A stretch of DNA of 64,000 nucleotides from Nitrospirillum amazonense (GTDB lineage: Bacteria; Pseudomonadota; Alphaproteobacteria; Azospirillales; Azospirillaceae), in assembly GCF_007828035.1 (NCBI RefSeq), contig NZ_VITV01000005.1, positions 1 to 64,000 of the forward strand, written 5' to 3'. A program made the translations under genes and the position numbers. Below are positions 36,209 to 44,211 of the stretch, piece by piece; position 1 is the first letter of the stretch, and every line of letters starts with the position of its first letter. The notes under the pieces were generated by a model that worked only from the letters and a program-made list of their open reading frames with translations, had not been told where the DNA came from and did not search any database.

Positions 36209-36871
36209 CTAAGCCGCCTCTTGCCCTTCCAGGAACACCACCAGTTCCTCCAGCGCGTGGGTCAGGTGGCCGCGCAGCACCTCCACCGCCTCATCCCCCT
36301 TGCCGTCGCGGCACAGGGCCACCAACTGCTCATGCTCATCCATGGAGCGATCGTGGATGGCGGGGGTCATGGACAGGTGCAGCCGGACGTAACGGTCCAG
36401 GCTGTCGTGGATGCGCTTCACCATGTCCAGCATCACCGGGCGCTGGGCCGGCTCGTACAATGCCTCATGCAGCTGCCAGTTCAACGCCCCCCAGCGGCTG
36501 GCCTCGGCGGCGTGCATCTCCTTCAGCACGGCTTCGGCCTTTTTGATCTGCTTCGCGCTCAGCTGCGGAATGGCGCGGCGCAGCAGGTCGATTTCCAGCA
36601 GCAGCCGCACCTCGTAGTATTCGCGCACCTGGGTGGGCGACAGCTGGGCCACGACCGACCCCTTATAGGGGATCGTGGCCACCAGGCCCTCCGCCTCCAG
36701 CTGCTGCAGCGCCTCGCGCACGGGGATGCGGCTGACCCCCAGCTTCTGCGCAATCTCATCCTGGCGCAGCTGGGCGCCCAGCGCGTATTCCCCGGACAGG
36801 ATCATCTGCCGCAGGGCGTCAACCACCTGGGCCGACAGGGACTTCCGTTCGATCTTGGCGCGTGCGATCAT
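36209..36871 (-). CDS. GntR/FCD-family regulator of the hydroxyproline cluster
   Basis: A 220-residue GntR regulator: N-terminal winged helix (QDEIAQKLGVSRIPVREALQ, IPYKGSVVA wing) and helical FCD effector domain (about 80-215) with metal/ligand residues in NWQLHEALYE, DEHEQLV and GHLTHAL. It lies divergent from the peptide transporter gene at the edge of the proline/hydroxyproline cluster. A shared motif RTATYGTATMCRRT precedes three promoters of that cluster and a partial copy lies 70 bp upstream of this gene, so it is the obvious candidate regulator. The inducer could be hydroxyproline or a downstream intermediate. Confidence 0.9.
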   Translation of the reverse strand: MIARAKIERKSLSAQVVDALRQMILSGEYALGAQLRQDEIAQKLGVSRIPVREALQQLEAEGLVATIPYKGSVVAQLSPTQVREYYEVRLLLEIDLLRRAIPQLSAKQIKKAEAVLKEMHAAEASRWGALNWQLHEALYEPAQRPVMLDMVKRIHDSLDRYVRLHLSMTPAIHDRSMDEHEQLVALCRDGKGDEAVEVLRGHLTHALEELVVFLEGQEAA

Positions 36872-36939
36872 TTGGTGGCTTCTTGACGGGGTGCGGATTG
36901 AAAAAGGCGGCCCTGTGATTTGCCTCTGAACATCCTGAT

Positions 36940-36953
36940 ATCGGATGTAAAAG
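36940..36953 (-). promoter_or_regulatory. Partial copy of the GntR operator upstream of the regulator
   Basis: On the minus strand CTTTTACATCCGAT matches 10 of 14 positions of RTATYGTATMCRRT, with the right half conserved, about 70 bp upstream of the GntR start. Confidence 0.4.
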
Positions 36954-37103
36954 CAATTGATTTTCTAAAATACGCTAGACGGTTCGGGGGTGGCGCGCCA
37001 TGGGCAGTTGGTGCATGGCCCGGTCTAGTTCCCGTTCAGCCTCAAGCGATAGCATTCCCCGCCGTCCGTCCGGATGCCAGAATGGGTGCCGGTGGCGCTA
37101 TGC

Positions 37104-37132
37104 TTGACAGTTTGGATATCGTATCCGATACG
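37104..37132 (+). promoter_or_regulatory. Promoter with GntR operator site A before the POT gene
   Basis: TTGACA (37104-37109) is followed by a 17-base spacer and GATACG. The spacer contains ATATCGTATCCGAT (37116-37129), within two overlapping palindromes, GGATA-TCG-TATCC and GTATC-C-GATAC. An operator inside the spacer suggests repression. Confidence 0.65.
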
Positions 37133-37208
37133 CTATCGCCCCACCAGGGTGACCCATGGGCATGATACCCTGGCGCATCCATTCGACGATAACGGGGACG
37201 GGCAGGGC

Positions 37209-38945
37209 ATGGCGGTGATGGCGGGGGCGGACAGCCCGGTAAGCGGCCCGGCGGTGGCGCCTGAACACCATGATGGCGGCCATCCTCCCGGCCTCTACCT
37301 GCTGTTCGCGGTCGAGTTCTGGGAGCGGTTCTCCTATTACGGCCTGCAATCCATCCTGATCTTCTTCCTGCTGTGGCACCTGTCCATGGACAAGGTGTCG
37401 GCCTATGCCGAGCTGGGGGCCTTCGGCGTCCTGGTCTATATGTGCCCGGTGGTCGGCGGCTTCATGGCCGACCGCTGGGTGGGTGCCCGCCACGCCGTGC
37501 GGGCCGGTGCCGTGCTGCTGATGCTGGGCCACGGCCTGATGGCCTGGCAGCCGGCGCAGACGGTGGAACGGCTGGTGACGCCTGAGGCCACCTACGACCT
37601 GAAACGCCCCATCCTTTATCCCGCGGAGGGGGAGGACGGCGCCCGCCAGGTGGTGGTGAACGGCACCGCCCAGGTCATCACCAGCCTGGGCAGCGTCCAG
37701 GGCGGTGACTCGGACGCCCGGGTCCTGACCTATGTCGGCCCCGACGGCGCCGCCGTCACCCTGCGGGGACGCCTGGAAAAGACACCGGACGCCGGCGGGC
37801 TGAAGCTTTTCTATCTGTCGCTGGCCCTGATCGCCGCCGGCGTGGGCATGCTGAAGCCCAACATTTCCGCCCTGGTCGGCCGGCTGTACGGCCAGCGCCA
37901 CGCCGCGCGCGACCGCGGCTTCCTGATCTTCTACCTGGGCATCAACGCCGGCGGCCTGATGGGCAGCATCGTCTGCGGCTGGCTGGGCGCCGCGCTGGGC
38001 TGGGAATGGGGCTTCGGCGCCGCCGGCATCGGCATGGCCGTGGCGCTGGCCACCTTCTCCCTGGGCCGCCGCCTGTTGCCGCCCGAACTCCCTGCGGCCG
38101 AGGGCGGTCCCCGTGCCGCCAGCGGTGGGCCGGGTGGCCTGCTGGCCCTGGCCGGCGGCTTGGCGGTGGCGCTGGGGGCCTGGCTGATCGTCGATCATCC
38201 GACGGTGGTGGGCCATGTGCTGGACCTCGCCGCCGTGGCCGGCCTGGCCGCCGTCTTCTGGTTCGCCCGCCGCTGCGATGCGCGCCAGCGCCGCCACCTG
38301 GCGCTGCTGCTGCTGCTCATGCTGGTGTCGGTGCTGTACTGGACCCTGTTCTACCAGGGCCCCGCCTCGCTGAACGTCTTCGCCGCCGAATGGACGGACA
38401 GGTATATCGGCCCGGTGCTGGTGCCGGCCCCGGTGCTGCAGTTCCCGGACAAGGCCTTCGTCATCCTGCTGGCCCTGCCGCTGGCGGCCCTGTGGCGCTG
38501 GCTGGACGGCCATCGCCGCGACCCCGGCCCGGTGACCAAGTTCGGCTTGGGTGTGCTGTTCGTCGGCCTGGGCTTCCTGGCGCTGGCCTTCGGCATCGAG
38601 GTGACGCCGGCGGGTCTGCGCGTGGGCGTGGCCTGGTTGCTGTCGCTCTATCTGCTGCAGGAGGTGGGGGAGCTGTGCCTGTCCCCCATCGGCCTGTCCT
38701 CCATCACCCGCCTGTCGCCGCCGGCCATCACCAGCCTGCTGGTGGGCCTGTGGTTCCTGTCCACGGCCTATGGTCAGCGCTTGAGCGCGCTGGTGGCCCA
38801 GGCCACGGTGGTGGACGGCAGCCTGCCGGCGGCGGTGCAGCTGGCCTCATACCAGGCGGTGTACCTCAAGGCCGGCCTGTGGTCCTGCGCCGCAGCCGTG
38901 CTGCTGCTGTTGCTGGTGGTGCCGCTGCGCCGCCTGAATGATTAG
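37209..38945 (+). CDS. POT/PTR2-family proton-coupled peptide transporter
   Basis: A 578-residue di-/tripeptide importer of the proton-dependent oligopeptide transporter family. The POT signature ExxERFxYY appears as EFWERFSYYGLQSIL near residue 38. About 14 hydrophobic helices are present, with the second family motif as FLIFYLGINAGGLMGSI. An insert of about 60 residues between helices (VERLVTPEATYDLKRPI region) is polar and probably periplasmic. The ATG at 37209 is chosen because the frame upstream runs through the operator at 37116-37129. It is followed 31 bp later by an Xaa-Pro peptidase gene, implying import and cleavage of proline- or hydroxyproline-containing peptides. Confidence 0.9.
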   Translation: MAVMAGADSPVSGPAVAPEHHDGGHPPGLYLLFAVEFWERFSYYGLQSILIFFLLWHLSMDKVSAYAELGAFGVLVYMCPVVGGFMADRWVGARHAVRAGAVLLMLGHGLMAWQPAQTVERLVTPEATYDLKRPILYPAEGEDGARQVVVNGTAQVITSLGSVQGGDSDARVLTYVGPDGAAVTLRGRLEKTPDAGGLKLFYLSLALIAAGVGMLKPNISALVGRLYGQRHAARDRGFLIFYLGINAGGLMGSIVCGWLGAALGWEWGFGAAGIGMAVALATFSLGRRLLPPELPAAEGGPRAASGGPGGLLALAGGLAVALGAWLIVDHPTVVGHVLDLAAVAGLAAVFWFARRCDARQRRHLALLLLLMLVSVLYWTLFYQGPASLNVFAAEWTDRYIGPVLVPAPVLQFPDKAFVILLALPLAALWRWLDGHRRDPGPVTKFGLGVLFVGLGFLALAFGIEVTPAGLRVGVAWLLSLYLLQEVGELCLSPIGLSSITRLSPPAITSLLVGLWFLSTAYGQRLSALVAQATVVDGSLPAAVQLASYQAVYLKAGLWSCAAAVLLLLLVVPLRRLND

Positions 38946-38976
38946 TGTATGATCCCAGAGAAGCGGGTTTGAGACC

Positions 38977-40194
38977 ATGACCAAGGGTATTGGGGGGCTG
39001 TCGGCCCCGGCGGTGCTGTCGACCTTGAAGTCCCGGCGGGCGGCGGTGCAGCCCATCACGGCGGAGGAATACCGCGCCCGCATCGAGGCGGTGCGGGCCC
39101 ATATGGCGGCGCGCAAGGTGGACGCCCTGCTGCTGCCGGCGTCCAGCAACCTCCTCTACTTCACCGGCCTGGACTGGCACCCCAGCGAGCGGCTGACAGC
39201 GGCCGTGATCCTGAAGGACGGCGACCCCGTTTACGTCTGTCCGGCATTCGAGGAGCCCAAGCTGCGCGGCCATATCACCGTGGGTGATGAAGTGCGCACC
39301 TGGCAGGAGGATGAGAGCGCCTACGCCCTGGTGGCGGACCTGGTGCGCGGCCAGTCCGGCGGCAGCGCCACGGTGGCGGTGGACGCCCTGGGCTATGCCG
39401 GCGTGTTCTTCGACCTGGCGGCGACACTGCCTCAGGCTACCCTGGTGGACGCCCGCCCCCTGACGGAGGCCTGCCGCCGGGTGAAGTCGGCGCATGAGAT
39501 CGCCCTGCTGTCCCATGCCAAGGCCCTGACGCTGGAGGTCCACCGCCTGGCCGCCGGCATCCTGCGCCCCGGCATTACCCCGGCGGAGGTGGTGGCCTTC
39601 ATCGGCCAGGCCCACCGCGCGCTGGGGGCCGACGGCGGCAACACCTTCTGCGCCGTGCAGTTCGGCGAGGCCACGGCCTATCCCCACGGTGCCCCCGGCG
39701 ACTGGTTCCTGAAGGAGGGCGATCCCGTCCTGATCGACACCGGCTGCGCCATCGAGGGCTACAAGTCCGACATCACCCGCTGCTACACCTTCGGCCACGC
39801 CACCCCCGAATACCGCCGGGTGTGGGAGGATGAGCGCGACGCCCAGATGGCGGCCTTCAACGCCGCCCACATCGGCGTCCCGTGCGAGGCGGTGGACATC
39901 GCCGCTCGCAGCTTCCTGGAGTCCCGCGGCTACGGCCCCGGCTACCAGGTGCCGGGCTGCCCCCACCGCACCGGCCACGGCGTGGGCCTGGACCTGCATG
40001 AGCCCGCCTACATCGTCGGCGGCAACAAGCAGCCGCTGGAGGCCGGCCTGTGCTTCAGCGTGGAGCCCATGCTGTGCCTCTACGGCAAGTTCGGCGTGCG
40101 CTTCGAGGACCACGTCTACATGACCGAGGACGGCCCCCGCTGGTTCACCATTCCGCCGACAGACGTCGACAATCCCTTCGGTTTGCATCATTAG
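38977..40194 (+). CDS. M24-family Xaa-Pro peptidase
   Basis: A 405-residue metallopeptidase of the pita-bread fold. The N-terminal creatinase-like domain (about 30-165) precedes the catalytic domain. The five dinuclear-metal ligands are visible: Asp in VLIDTGC, Asp in KSDITR, His in RTGHGVG, Glu in FSVEPML and Glu in RFEDHVY. It cleaves X-Pro (and plausibly X-Hyp) bonds in the cytoplasm. It lies 31 bp after the peptide transporter, probably in the same transcript. It has no signal peptide. Confidence 0.92.
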   Translation: MTKGIGGLSAPAVLSTLKSRRAAVQPITAEEYRARIEAVRAHMAARKVDALLLPASSNLLYFTGLDWHPSERLTAAVILKDGDPVYVCPAFEEPKLRGHITVGDEVRTWQEDESAYALVADLVRGQSGGSATVAVDALGYAGVFFDLAATLPQATLVDARPLTEACRRVKSAHEIALLSHAKALTLEVHRLAAGILRPGITPAEVVAFIGQAHRALGADGGNTFCAVQFGEATAYPHGAPGDWFLKEGDPVLIDTGCAIEGYKSDITRCYTFGHATPEYRRVWEDERDAQMAAFNAAHIGVPCEAVDIAARSFLESRGYGPGYQVPGCPHRTGHGVGLDLHEPAYIVGGNKQPLEAGLCFSVEPMLCLYGKFGVRFEDHVYMTEDGPRWFTIPPTDVDNPFGLHH

Positions 40195-40202
40195 GCCGCG
40201 CC

Positions 40203-40296
40203 CTCAGGCGGCGGACGCCGGCAACCGCCAGCTTGCGTTGTCCTCGATTCAGGGGCCCTGGTCCCAAAATCTCCGGCGACCGCAGTCGCGGCCTAC
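40203..40296 (-). repeat. Dispersed palindromic intergenic repeat, inverted copy
   Basis: On the minus strand GTAGGCCGCGACTGCGG starts the element and CCGCCGCCTGAGG ends it. The outer blocks match the copies at 41542 and 63456, while the centre is diverged. Confidence 0.55.
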
Positions 40297-40349
40297 GGCA
40301 TGAGCCTCATCGGCTCATGCCGCTGGGGTGGGGCGTAAAATTGAAGCGC

Positions 40350-40385
40350 ATAAAAGAAGGGCCGATCCGCGAGGACCGGCCCTTG
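40350..40385 (-). terminator. Terminator of the epimerase gene
   Basis: AAGGGCCG and CGGCCCTT form a stem (40358-40385). On the minus strand it is followed by CTTTTAT, 37 bp beyond the epimerase stop. Confidence 0.75.
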
Positions 40386-40421
40386 AGGATGTGCCTTGGG
40401 AGGAAACCCAGGTCTGACCTC

Positions 40422-41468
40422 TTAGACCTGGAAGCCACGCCAGAACGGATCCTGGGTGGGGTCGACGTAAATGGTGTTGAGCCCGGTCTGCACCGCCCAG
40501 CCCTTGATGGACGGGCGGATGCTGGCGTAATCGCCCAGCGTGCCGGCGCTTTCCACGCGGCCTTCGAACAGGCTGCCGATGATGCTCTCGTGCACGAAGC
40601 TCTGGCCGACGCTGAGCTTGCCCTGCGCCGCCAGATGGGCCATGCGGGCCGAGGTGCCCGTGCCGCAAGGGGACCGGTCGATGGCGCGGTCGCCGTAGAA
40701 GACGGCGTTGCGGCCGTGGGCGTCCTTGTGCTTGGGCTTGTCCACCCACATCACATGGCTCAGGCCCCGGATGGTGCTGTCCAGCGGATGGACGGGGGTG
40801 ATCTTCTCCCGCACCAGCTGCCGCACCAGGCCGCTGAAATGGATGATCTTCTGGCTGCCCAGGTCATCGATGCCGGTGTAGGCCCCTTGCGGCTCGATGA
40901 TGCCGTAGAAGTTGCCGCCGTAGCTGATGTCCAGGGTGAGGGGGCCCAGCTCGGGCACTTCGATGGTGATGCCTCGGCTGTGGAGGAAGCTGTCGATGTT
41001 GAACAGCCGCACCCAGGTCACCTTGCCGGCCGTCCTCTCATACTCGACGCCGATCTGGCCGGCGGGCACGTCCAGCACCAGCTTGCCTGGCGTGCGCGGG
41101 CGGATCAGGCCGTGTTCCAGCGCGAAGGTCACCATGCCGATGGTGCCGTGGCCGCACATGGGCAGGCAGCCCGAGGTCTCGATGAACAGGATGGAGGCGT
41201 CGGCCTCCGGGCTGCAGGGCGGGTAGACGAAGCCGCCCGACATCATGTCGTGGCCACGCGGCTCGAAGCACAGCGCCGTACGGATCCAATCGAAGCGCGA
41301 CAGGAAGTCCTGGCGCTTCTCGCTCATGGTGGCGCCCACCAGGGGCGGGTGGCCGCCCATGACCAGGCGCACCGGGTTGCCGCAGGTGTGCCCGTCGATG
41401 CAGGCGAAGGTCTGGCGGCCCGTGGGCAGAACGGGATCGCCGGTCGGAACGCTGGGGGCGGTGGTCAT
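40422..41468 (-). CDS. lhpA: 4-hydroxyproline 2-epimerase (proline racemase family)
   Basis: A 348-residue cofactor-independent epimerase that interconverts trans-4-hydroxy-L-proline and cis-4-hydroxy-D-proline. Both catalytic cysteines are present: Cys105 in LPMCGHGTIG and Cys268 in DRSPCGTGTSAR. A Cys/Cys pair marks racemases/epimerases, in contrast to the Cys/Thr or Ser/Cys pairs of hydroxyproline dehydratases in the same family. Epimerase is preferred to proline racemase because of the neighbouring DHDPS-type deaminase and D-amino-acid oxidoreductase genes. It is second in the minus-strand unit, 198 bp after the deaminase gene; the gap holds a dispersed repeat. It ends at a terminator. 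Confidence 0.88.
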   Translation of the reverse strand: MTTAPSVPTGDPVLPTGRQTFACIDGHTCGNPVRLVMGGHPPLVGATMSEKRQDFLSRFDWIRTALCFEPRGHDMMSGGFVYPPCSPEADASILFIETSGCLPMCGHGTIGMVTFALEHGLIRPRTPGKLVLDVPAGQIGVEYERTAGKVTWVRLFNIDSFLHSRGITIEVPELGPLTLDISYGGNFYGIIEPQGAYTGIDDLGSQKIIHFSGLVRQLVREKITPVHPLDSTIRGLSHVMWVDKPKHKDAHGRNAVFYGDRAIDRSPCGTGTSARMAHLAAQGKLSVGQSFVHESIIGSLFEGRVESAGTLGDYASIRPSIKGWAVQTGLNTIYVDPTQDPFWRGFQV

Positions 41469-41541
41469 GGCATCAGGCCTTAAGGCAGAGGACTACTGGG
41501 GATACCGACGAAGTTGGAACTGGTTCCCCAGTTCCAACTTC

Positions 41542-41629
41542 GTTAGCCCGCGACGGCGGGCGCCGGAGCGAGCACCGCAGGGCGCAGCGAGGAAGCCAAG
41601 CCAGCGGATGCTGGCGCCGGCGCTTGAGG
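41542..41629 (+). repeat. Dispersed palindromic intergenic repeat, copy 2
   Basis: GTTAGCCCGCGACGGCGGGCG, GAGCGAGCACCGCAGGGCG and CAGCGAGGAAGCC, then CCGGCGCTTGAGG, in the same order as at 63456-63544. The tail element GCCGGCGyTTGAGG is present twice (the second near 41646-41659). Confidence 0.75.
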
Positions 41630-41666
41630 AAAACGAACAAGCCCCGCCGGCGTTTGAGGGAACTGC

Positions 41667-42569
41667 TTACAGAACAGGACGGGTCGCCGCCGCCTTCTCG
41701 ACCATGGCGATCACGTCGGCGCGGGTCTTGCCTTCCAGGATATAGCGCGGCGGGCGCACGCGCTCGGAACCGCGGCCCATGACCTGCTCGGCCAACTTGA
41801 TGCTCTGCACCAGGTCGTGGCGGGCGTCCAGGTGCAGCAGCGGCAGGAACCAGCGGTAGATGGCGCGGGCCTTGGCCAGGTCGCCGGCGACGACGGCGTC
41901 GTACAGCGCCACCGACTCCTTGGGGAAGGCGTTGGTCAGGCCGGAGATCCAGCCCCGGGCACCCAGCAGCAGGCCTTCCAGGGCCACGTCGTCCAATCCT
42001 GCCATCAGCATCATCTTCGTCTCATCGATGGCATTGGCCAGATCGGTGAAACGACGGGTGTCGGGGGCCGATTCCTTCAGCGCCACGATGGTCGGGATCT
42101 CCGCCAGGCGCTGCAGCAGCGGCACGCTGATGTCCACGCGATAGGCCGGCGGGTTGTTGTACAGCATGATGGGCAGGGCCGAGGCGCCGGCGACGGCGGC
42201 GAAGTGGCGGAACAGCTCTTCCTCGGTGGGCACGTACACCATCGCCGGCAGCAGCATCAGGCCGTCGGCACCGATCTTCTCCGCGTCCTTGGCGTAGGCG
42301 ACGGCGCGCGGCGTCGTCAGTTCCGACACGCCGGTGATCACGGGCACGCGGCCGGCGGTCACTTCCTTGGCGGCAGCCAGCACCTGGCGCTTCTCTTCCG
42401 GTTCCAGAGAGTTGTTTTCGCCCACGGTGCCCATGATGATCAGGCCGTGCACGCCGTCGCGGATCAGGCCGTCGATCACCCGCTGGGTTTCCGCCAGGTT
42501 GATGCTGAGGTCTTCGTTGAACTGCGTGGTCACCGCGGGGAACACACCGCGCCAGTTGGGCAGGGACAT
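41667..42569 (-). CDS. lhpC: DHDPS-family 1-pyrroline-4-hydroxy-2-carboxylate deaminase
   Basis: A 300-residue member of the dihydrodipicolinate synthase/N-acetylneuraminate lyase superfamily, a TIM barrel that works through a Schiff-base lysine. Lys165 in VALKESAPD is the Schiff-base residue and Tyr137 in MLYNNPP the conserved tyrosine; the keto-acid-binding motif appears as GTVGENNSL. In hydroxyproline breakdown this family deaminates and dehydrates 1-pyrroline-4-hydroxy-2-carboxylate to 2-oxoglutarate semialdehyde. That role is assigned from the adjacent epimerase and oxidoreductase; alone it could be any DHDPS-like lyase. It is divergent from the oxidoreductase gene across the operator at 42639-42652. 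Confidence 0.85.
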   Translation of the reverse strand: MSLPNWRGVFPAVTTQFNEDLSINLAETQRVIDGLIRDGVHGLIIMGTVGENNSLEPEEKRQVLAAAKEVTAGRVPVITGVSELTTPRAVAYAKDAEKIGADGLMLLPAMVYVPTEEELFRHFAAVAGASALPIMLYNNPPAYRVDISVPLLQRLAEIPTIVALKESAPDTRRFTDLANAIDETKMMLMAGLDDVALEGLLLGARGWISGLTNAFPKESVALYDAVVAGDLAKARAIYRWFLPLLHLDARHDLVQSIKLAEQVMGRGSERVRPPRYILEGKTRADVIAMVEKAAATRPVL

Positions 42570-42629
42570 CTCTTAAAACCTTTCACGTTTCCGCCATACG
42601 CGCTTGTCGGGAAGCGCCGTGACGGATAG

Positions 42630-42656
42630 TATAATGGGATATTGTATCCAATCAAG
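42630..42656. promoter_or_regulatory. Divergent promoters with GntR operator site B
   Basis: ATATTGTATCCAAT (42639-42652) contains the palindromes GGATA-TTG-TATCC and ATTG-TATC-CAAT. On the plus strand a perfect -10 TATAAT (42630-42635) precedes it. On the minus strand TTGATT, 16 bases and TATACT frame it as a second promoter, so one bound repressor could silence both genes. Confidence 0.7.
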
Positions 42657-42667
42657 GGACTCTGCAC

Positions 42668-43990
42668 ATGCCTGTCGCCGATGCCAGCAACCCACCCATG
42701 CCGTTCCGGCGAGGATCCGGCACCATCGCGGTGGTGGGCGCCGGCGTGGTGGGCACCGCCACGGCGCTGGCCCTGGTACGTGATGGGCATGAGGTCATCC
42801 TGATCGACCGGGATGAGCCAGGGCGTGGATGTTCCTACGGTAACGCTGGCCACATCGCCACGGAACAGTTGTTGCCCCTGGCCTCTTTCGCCACCTTGCG
42901 GCGCGTGCCGGGCCTGTTGCTGAAGTCTGGGGGGCCCTTGGGCATCCGAAAGGGAGCCCTGCCCATCCTGGCGCGCGGCTGGGCCAGGGATTTCCTGGGC
43001 GCCTGCCTGCCCCGGGCCCACGCCCACGGCACGGCCGTTTTGTCCGGCCTGATCGAAACCGTCATCCAGGACTGGCGCACCCTGCTGGTGGGAACGGGGG
43101 CCGAGGGCCGCTTCCAGACGCGCGGCCATCACAGCGTCTGGGAAAGCACGGCGCCCGAGGCCGCCATCGCCGCGTCCGTCGCCGCCGCCCGGGGCCTGGG
43201 CGTGCCCGTCACCCCCTGGGGTCCCAGCCCGGGCGATTGGCCCGACCTGCCCCTTGCCCTGCGGCAGCGTGTCACAGGGGGCATGACCTATACCGGCACC
43301 GGCCATGTCAACGACCCCTTCGGCCTGACCCAGGATTTGGCCGCCGCCTTCGTCGCGCGCGGCGGGCGTATCGAGAAGGCTGACATCCAGGGGCTGGAAA
43401 GCGGCCAAGGGGGCCAAGGGGGGAATAATAATGTCGGCTGGCGCCTGCGCCATGCCGGTGGTGTCATCGGCGCCGATGCCGTGCTGGTGGCGCTGGGCGT
43501 GGACTCCGGATCGCTGCTGGAACCGCTGGGCTATCGCGTGCCCATGATCGCGGAGCGCGGATACCATGTGGTGGTGCCGGGCGACTCGGGCCCCAACACG
43601 CCCATCTTGGACCGTCCGGTGGTGTTCGAGAACCGCACCGTCATCGTGACGCCCATGGCCATGGGCCTGCGCGCCACCAGCTTCACCGATTTCAGCGGGC
43701 CGGATGATGCGCCCGATCCCCGCCGCCCGGCGCTGCTGCGCCACCATCTGCGCGAGGTCGGCCTGATGGCACCGGGGGCGGAAAGTTCGGAATGGACCGG
43801 CTGCCGCCCCAGCCTGCCCGACTACCTGCCCATGCTGGACGCCAGCCGCCGCCATCCCGGCCTCTATGCCGCCTGCGGCCACCAGCATCTGGGCCTGACC
43901 CTTGCGGCCGTGAGCGCGCGGCGCATGGCCGACATCGTCGCCGGCCGGGCGCTGCCCGATCCGGCCATGGCCCTGGACCGCTTTTCCTGA
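42668..43990 (+). CDS. lhpB: DadA-like FAD oxidoreductase, probable cis-4-hydroxy-D-proline dehydrogenase
   Basis: A 440-residue D-amino-acid-dehydrogenase-like flavoprotein. The FAD-binding GxGxxG motif is TIAVVGAGVVGTATALALV with a terminal acidic residue in LIDRDEPG. The substrate domain ends in the second FAD contact region WTGCRPSLPDYLPML and ACGHQHLGLTLAA. In the hydroxyproline pathway this type oxidises cis-4-hydroxy-D-proline to 1-pyrroline-4-hydroxy-2-carboxylate. AAGGGA lies 8 bases before the ATG. It is divergent from lhpC and shares its operator. A glycine/asparagine-rich insert (about 243-256) is probably a surface loop. Confidence 0.85.
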   Translation: MPVADASNPPMPFRRGSGTIAVVGAGVVGTATALALVRDGHEVILIDRDEPGRGCSYGNAGHIATEQLLPLASFATLRRVPGLLLKSGGPLGIRKGALPILARGWARDFLGACLPRAHAHGTAVLSGLIETVIQDWRTLLVGTGAEGRFQTRGHHSVWESTAPEAAIAASVAAARGLGVPVTPWGPSPGDWPDLPLALRQRVTGGMTYTGTGHVNDPFGLTQDLAAAFVARGGRIEKADIQGLESGQGGQGGNNNVGWRLRHAGGVIGADAVLVALGVDSGSLLEPLGYRVPMIAERGYHVVVPGDSGPNTPILDRPVVFENRTVIVTPMAMGLRATSFTDFSGPDDAPDPRRPALLRHHLREVGLMAPGAESSEWTGCRPSLPDYLPMLDASRRHPGLYAACGHQHLGLTLAAVSARRMADIVAGRALPDPAMALDRFS

Positions 43991-44054
43991 AGGCCGTCCC
44001 TTTGGCGGGGCCTACTTCCGTCCTAAGACCGGAGGCGTAGTTCTCTATGATGCA

Positions 44055-44068
44055 GTATCGTATACAGT
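44055..44068 (+). promoter_or_regulatory. GntR operator site C upstream of the GH127/146 gene
   Basis: GTATCGTATACAGT fits RTATYGTATMCRRT at all 14 positions and lies about 145 bp before the ATG at 44212, linking the glycosidase to the hydroxyproline genes. The -35/-10 here are weak. Confidence 0.6.
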
Positions 44069-44211
44069 ATCCCAAAATAGCTTGGCAGTTGGGTCCCTTT
44101 GCTCCGCTGGCGTCCTCGCCAGCGATTCGGCGCGTTTGCGTACGGACCCAAGACATAACAATCAAGAACACGGGGGCTTAAGGTATGGCGCGCGATCTGG
44201 GAGACAGCCCC

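Noticed and set aside
40422-41468. Reading the epimerase as trans-3-hydroxyproline dehydratase or plain proline racemase
   Set aside because: Both catalytic residues are Cys, which excludes the dehydratase type. Proline racemase cannot be fully excluded, but the neighbouring deaminase and oxidoreductase favour 4-hydroxyproline.
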